Of a DNA stretch of 64,000 nt, positions 60,679 to 64,000 are shown in pieces. The stretch comes from Methylobacterium sp. WSM2598 (GTDB lineage Bacteria; Pseudomonadota; Alphaproteobacteria; Rhizobiales; Beijerinckiaceae): contig NZ_KB900609.1 of NCBI RefSeq assembly GCF_000379105.1, positions 973,240-1,037,239 of the forward strand, read 5' to 3'. Positions within the stretch are counted from its first letter, which is position 1. The number at the start of each line of letters is the position of its first letter. The notes beneath the pieces are model-generated. The model made no database searches and was not told the DNA's origin. It saw only the letters and a list, made by a program, of their open reading frames with translations. The translations under genes and the position numbers were made by a program.

Positions 60679-61551
60679 CTACGCGACCAGGCTCTGGGCC
60701 ACCCGCGCCGGCAGGAAGAGCCGCGTCTGGGCCTGGATCTCGCGCCGGAGGCTCTCGGCGCCGGGGCAGTCCGGGATCACCGCCACCGCCTCCTGGGCGA
60801 GGTCCGCGAGGCGCCGCAGGGCCCCGTCGAGGCCGAGGAGCGCCGCGGCGTTGGGCCGCCCGAGGGTGGCGTCGCGCCCGACCGGCTTGCCCACCTCCTC
60901 CTGGCGGCAGGCCACGTCGCGCAGGTCGTCCGCCACCTGGTAGGCCTCGCCCAGATACTCTCCGAGCAGCCGCCAGGGCATCGCCTCGGCCCCGGCCGCC
61001 GCCGCCCCGGTCACGGTCGCGGCCGCGAAGAGCGCGCCCGTCTTGGCCTGCTGGTAGGCCGAGAGGCCGACGCTCGGCTCCGATTCCCAGGCCTGCCCGG
61101 CCACGATGCCGGCGGGCGAGCCCACCGCGCGCGCGACCAGCCCGACCAGGGTGCCGAGCCGCTCGGGCACCCGCGCGGCGCCGCGCGCCAGCGTCTCGAA
61201 GGCGAGCACGATTAGCGCGTCGCCGGCGAGCAGCGCGATCGGCTCGCCGAAGGCGACGTGCACGGAGGGCTTCTGCCGGCGCATCGGCGCGTCGTCGAAG
61301 CAGGGCAGGTCGTCGTGCACGAGCGAGGCGCAGTGCAGGAGTTCGATCGCGGCCGCGGCCGCGTCGGACGCCGCCGGGTCGTCGTCGCCGCAGGCCCGCG
61401 CCACCGCGAGGCACAGGCGCGGCCGGATCCGGTGCCCGCCCGGGAAGACCGCGTAGCGGATCGCCTCCGCCAGGAGCGGCGGCGCCCCCGGCGCCTCCGC
61501 GTGGGACACGGCCACGTCAAGGGCCCGCTCGATGCGCCCACCGTCGTCCAT
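60679..61551 (-). CDS. crtE: Geranylgeranyl diphosphate synthase
   Basis: The 290-residue prenyl synthase has the first aspartate-rich motif in LVHDDLPCFDDAPMRR and the second in YQVADDLRDVA. It makes the C20 precursor for carotenoids and the chlorophyll tail. The gene is divergent from crtD. Confidence 0.94.
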   Translation of the reverse strand: MDDGGRIERALDVAVSHAEAPGAPPLLAEAIRYAVFPGGHRIRPRLCLAVARACGDDDPAASDAAAAAIELLHCASLVHDDLPCFDDAPMRRQKPSVHVAFGEPIALLAGDALIVLAFETLARGAARVPERLGTLVGLVARAVGSPAGIVAGQAWESEPSVGLSAYQQAKTGALFAAATVTGAAAAGAEAMPWRLLGEYLGEAYQVADDLRDVACRQEEVGKPVGRDATLGRPNAAALLGLDGALRRLADLAQEAVAVIPDCPGAESLRREIQAQTRLFLPARVAQSLVA

Positions 61552-61625
61552 GCGCCTCTCCCTCCGTCCGGGGTCATTCTGCCGGTATCATTCTGCCGGT
61601 GTCATTTTGTTTGAACGACAGAAAC

Positions 61626-61643
61626 TGTCCACTATGATTGACA
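61626..61643 (+). promoter_or_regulatory. PpsR/CrtJ box between crtE and crtD
   Basis: TGTCCACTATGATTGACA fits TGT-N12-ACA. It lies 25 bases before the crtD GTG and 75 from the crtE ATG, so it may control both divergent transcripts. Three imperfect 14-base direct repeats (TCATTCTGCCGGT type) lie beside it at 61574-61609. Confidence 0.82.
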
Positions 61644-61667
61644 CTCTTGGGCCGGGAGATCAACGGC

Positions 61668-63167
61668 GTGACGGACGAACGGGTGGTGGTGATCGGGGCG
61701 GGAATCGGCGGGCTGGTGGCGGCCCTCGGCCTTTCGGCCGCGGGCCTGAACGTCACCGTGGTGGAGAAGGCGGCCGCGCCGGGCGGCAAGATGCGCGCGG
61801 TGGCGGCCGGCCCGCGCCGGGTCGAGGCCGGCCCCACGGTCTTCACCATGCGCTGGGTGTTCGAGGAGATCTTCTCCGAGGCGGGCGCCGACCTCGCCGC
61901 CCGGGTCTCGCTGACGCCGGCCGGCATCCTGGCGCGGCACGCCTGGAGCGCGGGGGAGCGCCTCGACCTCTTCGCCGACCCGGCCCGCTCGGAGGCGGCG
62001 ATCGCGGATTTCGCCGGCCCCCGGGAGGCGGAGGGGTTCCGCCGCTTCCGCGCCCGCGCGGCCGAGATCTACCGCACCCTCGAGACCCCCTTCATCCGCG
62101 AGCCCCGCCCGAACCCGCTGGAACTCGCCCTGCGGGTCGGGCCCCGGGGCCTCGGCGACCTCTGGCGCATCCAGCCCTTCGCGACGCTCTGGACCGCGCT
62201 CTGCGCGCATTTCCGCGACCCGCGCCTGCGCCAGCTGTTCGGGCGCTACGCGACCTATTGCGGCTCCTCGCCCTTCGAGGCGCCCGCGACCCTGATGCTG
62301 GTCGCGCACGTGGAGCAGGAGGGGGTCTGGACGATCGCCGGCGGGCTGTCGCGCCTCGCCGCCGCCGTGGCGGAGCTCGCCGCCGAGAAGGGCGCCGCCC
62401 TGCGCTACGGGGCCGAGGCGACCGGGATCGTCACGGCGGGCGGGCGCGTCGCCGGGGTCGCCCTGGCGAGCGGCGAGCGCCTCCCGGCGACCCGCGTCGT
62501 CGCCAACGCGGACGTGGCGGCCCTCGCCGCGGGCCTGTTCGGGCCGGAGGCGGCGCGGGCGGTCGACCCGGTCCCGCGCGAGGCGCGCTCGCTCTCGGCG
62601 GTCACCTTCGCGGTGGCCGGCCGCCCGGACGGCTTCCCCCTGGTGCGCCACAACGTGTTCTTCTCGCGCGACTACCAGAGCGAGTTCGTGGACCTGACCC
62701 GGCGGCGGCGCCTGCCGGAGGACCCGACCGTCTACGTCTGCGCCCAGGACCGCGGCGACGACGGCGTGCCGGAGACGGGCCGGGGCCCGGACCACGCGCC
62801 GGAAGCCCTGCTCGCCCTCGTCAACGCGCCCGCCCGCGACGAACCCTTTTCCCCGCAGGAGATCGCCCGATGCCACGCCACGATGAGCCGGCGGCTGTCC
62901 GCCTGCGGCCTGACGCTCGCGCCGGAGGCCGAGACGGTGACGGCGCCGCCGGATTTCGCGACGCTCTTCCCGGGGACCGGGGGGGCGCTGTACGGCCGGG
63001 CCTCGCACGGCTGGACGGCGTCCTTCCGCCGGCCGGGGGCGCGCACGCGGCTGCCGGGCCTCTACCTGGCGGGGGGGAGCGCGCATCCGGGGCCGGGCGT
63101 GCCGATGGCGGCCCAGTCGGGCCGGCTCGCGGCGCGGCAGGTGCTGCGGGACCTCGCTTCGACCTGA
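61668..63167 (+). CDS. crtD: Hydroxyneurosporene/methoxyneurosporene desaturase
   Basis: The 499-residue CrtI-family FAD enzyme has VVVIGAGIGGLVAALGLS at the N-terminus, KAAAPGGKMRAVAAGPRRVEAGPTVF and LYLAGGSAHPGPGVPMAAQSG at the end. It desaturates hydroxylated carotenoids at C3-C4. GTG 61668 follows GGGAG; an upstream TTG at 61638 overlaps the PpsR box and is less likely. Confidence 0.92.
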   Translation: MTDERVVVIGAGIGGLVAALGLSAAGLNVTVVEKAAAPGGKMRAVAAGPRRVEAGPTVFTMRWVFEEIFSEAGADLAARVSLTPAGILARHAWSAGERLDLFADPARSEAAIADFAGPREAEGFRRFRARAAEIYRTLETPFIREPRPNPLELALRVGPRGLGDLWRIQPFATLWTALCAHFRDPRLRQLFGRYATYCGSSPFEAPATLMLVAHVEQEGVWTIAGGLSRLAAAVAELAAEKGAALRYGAEATGIVTAGGRVAGVALASGERLPATRVVANADVAALAAGLFGPEAARAVDPVPREARSLSAVTFAVAGRPDGFPLVRHNVFFSRDYQSEFVDLTRRRRLPEDPTVYVCAQDRGDDGVPETGRGPDHAPEALLALVNAPARDEPFSPQEIARCHATMSRRLSACGLTLAPEAETVTAPPDFATLFPGTGGALYGRASHGWTASFRRPGARTRLPGLYLAGGSAHPGPGVPMAAQSGRLAARQVLRDLAST

Positions 63168-63169
63168 GC

Positions 63170-64000
63170 GTGCCGCCCGGCGGCTACGCGTGGTGGTACG
63201 TGGACGGCGTCAGCGACGACGGCCGCCACGGCCTCACCGTCATCGCCTTCCTGGGCAGCGTGTTCTCGCCCTACTACGCCTGGAGCGGGCGCCAGGACCC
63301 GCTCGACCACAGCGCGGTCAACGTCGTGCTGTACGGGGCGCCGGCCCGCTGGGCCATGACCGAGCGCCGCCGCCGCAGCGTGGCGCGGGACGCCGCCTCG
63401 CTCAGCATCGGCCCGAGTTCCCTCGCCTGGGACGGCAGCGCCCTGACGATCCGGGTCAGCGAGGTGACGGCCCCCCTGCCCTCGCGCCTCTCGGGCACGA
63501 TCCGGGTCTACCCGCGCGGGATCACGCCCGGCCCCTTCACCCTCGACGCGGAGGGGCGCCACCGCTGGTGGCCGATCGCCCCCGCCTCGCGGATCGAGGT
63601 GGACCTCGACCGGCCCGCCCTGCGCTGGCGCGGCCACGCCTACTTCGACACGAATGACGGCGACACCCCCCTCGAAGCCTCGTTCCGGAGCTGGACGTGG
63701 TCGCGCGCGACCCTCCGGCACGGCGCCGCGATCCTGTACGACGTGCTGCGGCGGGACGGCACCCGGCAGGACCTCTCGCTGCGCTTCGACCCGGACGGGA
63801 CGCCGCGCCCGATCGAGCCGCCGATCCCGGCCGCGCTGCCGCCGACCCTCTGGCGCCTGAAGCGGGCGACGCGCAGCGACGACGGGCAGGCCAGGGTGCT
63901 GCGCCGCTTCGAGGACGCGCCCTTCTACTCCCGCTCGCAGCTCGCGGCGCGGATCTGCGGCGAGGCGGTCGAGCCGGTGCACGAGGCGCTCTGCCTCGAC
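63170..64000 (+). CDS. crtC: Hydroxyneurosporene synthase / carotenoid 1,2-hydratase (cut by window edge)
   Basis: 277 codons are visible, with VPPGGYAWWYVDGVSDDGRH, GLTVIAFLGSVFSPYYAW and the RWAMTERRRR and WWPIAPASRIEVDL segments of CrtC. It adds water across the carotenoid 1,2 double bond. GTG 63170 starts 3 bases after the crtD stop. In-frame homology (FDLSVPPGG) extends slightly upstream, but no ATG, GTG or TTG is found there. The 3' end is outside the window. Confidence 0.88.
   Translation, partial: MPPGGYAWWYVDGVSDDGRHGLTVIAFLGSVFSPYYAWSGRQDPLDHSAVNVVLYGAPARWAMTERRRRSVARDAASLSIGPSSLAWDGSALTIRVSEVTAPLPSRLSGTIRVYPRGITPGPFTLDAEGRHRWWPIAPASRIEVDLDRPALRWRGHAYFDTNDGDTPLEASFRSWTWSRATLRHGAAILYDVLRRDGTRQDLSLRFDPDGTPRPIEPPIPAALPPTLWRLKRATRSDDGQARVLRRFEDAPFYSRSQLAARICGEAVEPVHEALCLD

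Noticed and set aside
61574..61625. A PpsR box for crtE in TGTCATTTTGTTTGAACGACA
   Set aside because: The spacing between TGT and ACA is 15 rather than 12 bases; the good site is at 61626.

Overview
The window is high-GC DNA from an aerobic anoxygenic phototrophic alphaproteobacterium, most likely a Methylobacterium-like member of the Hyphomicrobiales. The taxon is inferred from the photosynthesis gene cluster (PGC) layout: hemA, puhE, acsF, lhaA, an aerR-ppsR pair and tetraheme pufC together. It was not tested by any search. Almost every gene has an ordinary start and dense coding, with many ATGA/GTGA stop-start overlaps. No tRNA, rRNA, CRISPR array, insertion sequence or phage gene was recognised.

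Layout. (1) 1-7222, minus strand: nitrate assimilation. nasT-nasS (regulator and sensor) are followed by a sigma-54-type promoter, a two-hairpin ANTAR leader with an attenuator, nitrate ABC transporter genes nrtA-nrtB-nrtD, a NirB-like FAD oxidoreductase and the start of ferredoxin-type nitrite reductase nirA (cut by the window edge). (2) 7498-13646: a hypothetical anchored protein, a GH15 glucoamylase/trehalase-like enzyme, transketolase and an M20 deacylase. (3) 13849-14060: two copies of a dispersed repeat. (4) 14058-36199, minus strand: the first PGC block, orf47-crtB-crtI, bchO-bchD-bchI, hemA-puhE-acsF-orf100-puhC-puhB-puhA-lhaA-bchM, and bchL-bchH-bchB-bchN-bchF. (5) 36480-43285, plus strand: aerR-ppsR, bchG-pucC-like-bchP-tspO-orf94. 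(6) 43289-50184, minus strand: a non-photosynthetic insert with an RND efflux pump and adaptor, a higA-like antitoxin remnant, a third repeat copy and a NIT-domain chemoreceptor. (7) 50333-61551, minus strand: the second PGC block, crtE, crtF, bchC-bchX-bchY-bchZ, pufQ-pufB-pufA-pufL-pufM-pufC. (8) 61668-64000, plus strand: crtD and crtC (cut by the window edge).

Together the genes encode ALA synthesis, Mg chelation, methylation, the oxygen-dependent ring E cyclase (AcsF), light-independent protochlorophyllide reduction, chlorin reduction and esterification. They also encode spirilloxanthin-type carotenoid steps, the LH1-reaction-centre core and assembly factors. PpsR/CrtJ palindromes (TGT-N12-ACA) lie before crtI, bchF, bchG and crtD. 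This places the local ppsR and its B12-type antirepressor aerR in control of both blocks. Only the oxygen-dependent cyclase is present here (no bchE), consistent with pigment synthesis in air.

The observations most worth following are the complete ANTAR antitermination leader for nitrate uptake, a dispersed repeat that supplies both stop codon and terminator hairpin to two unrelated genes, the 7-kb insert splitting the PGC, 15-bp tandem repeats (one extending PuhB), and small uncharacterised genes embedded in the PGC operons.
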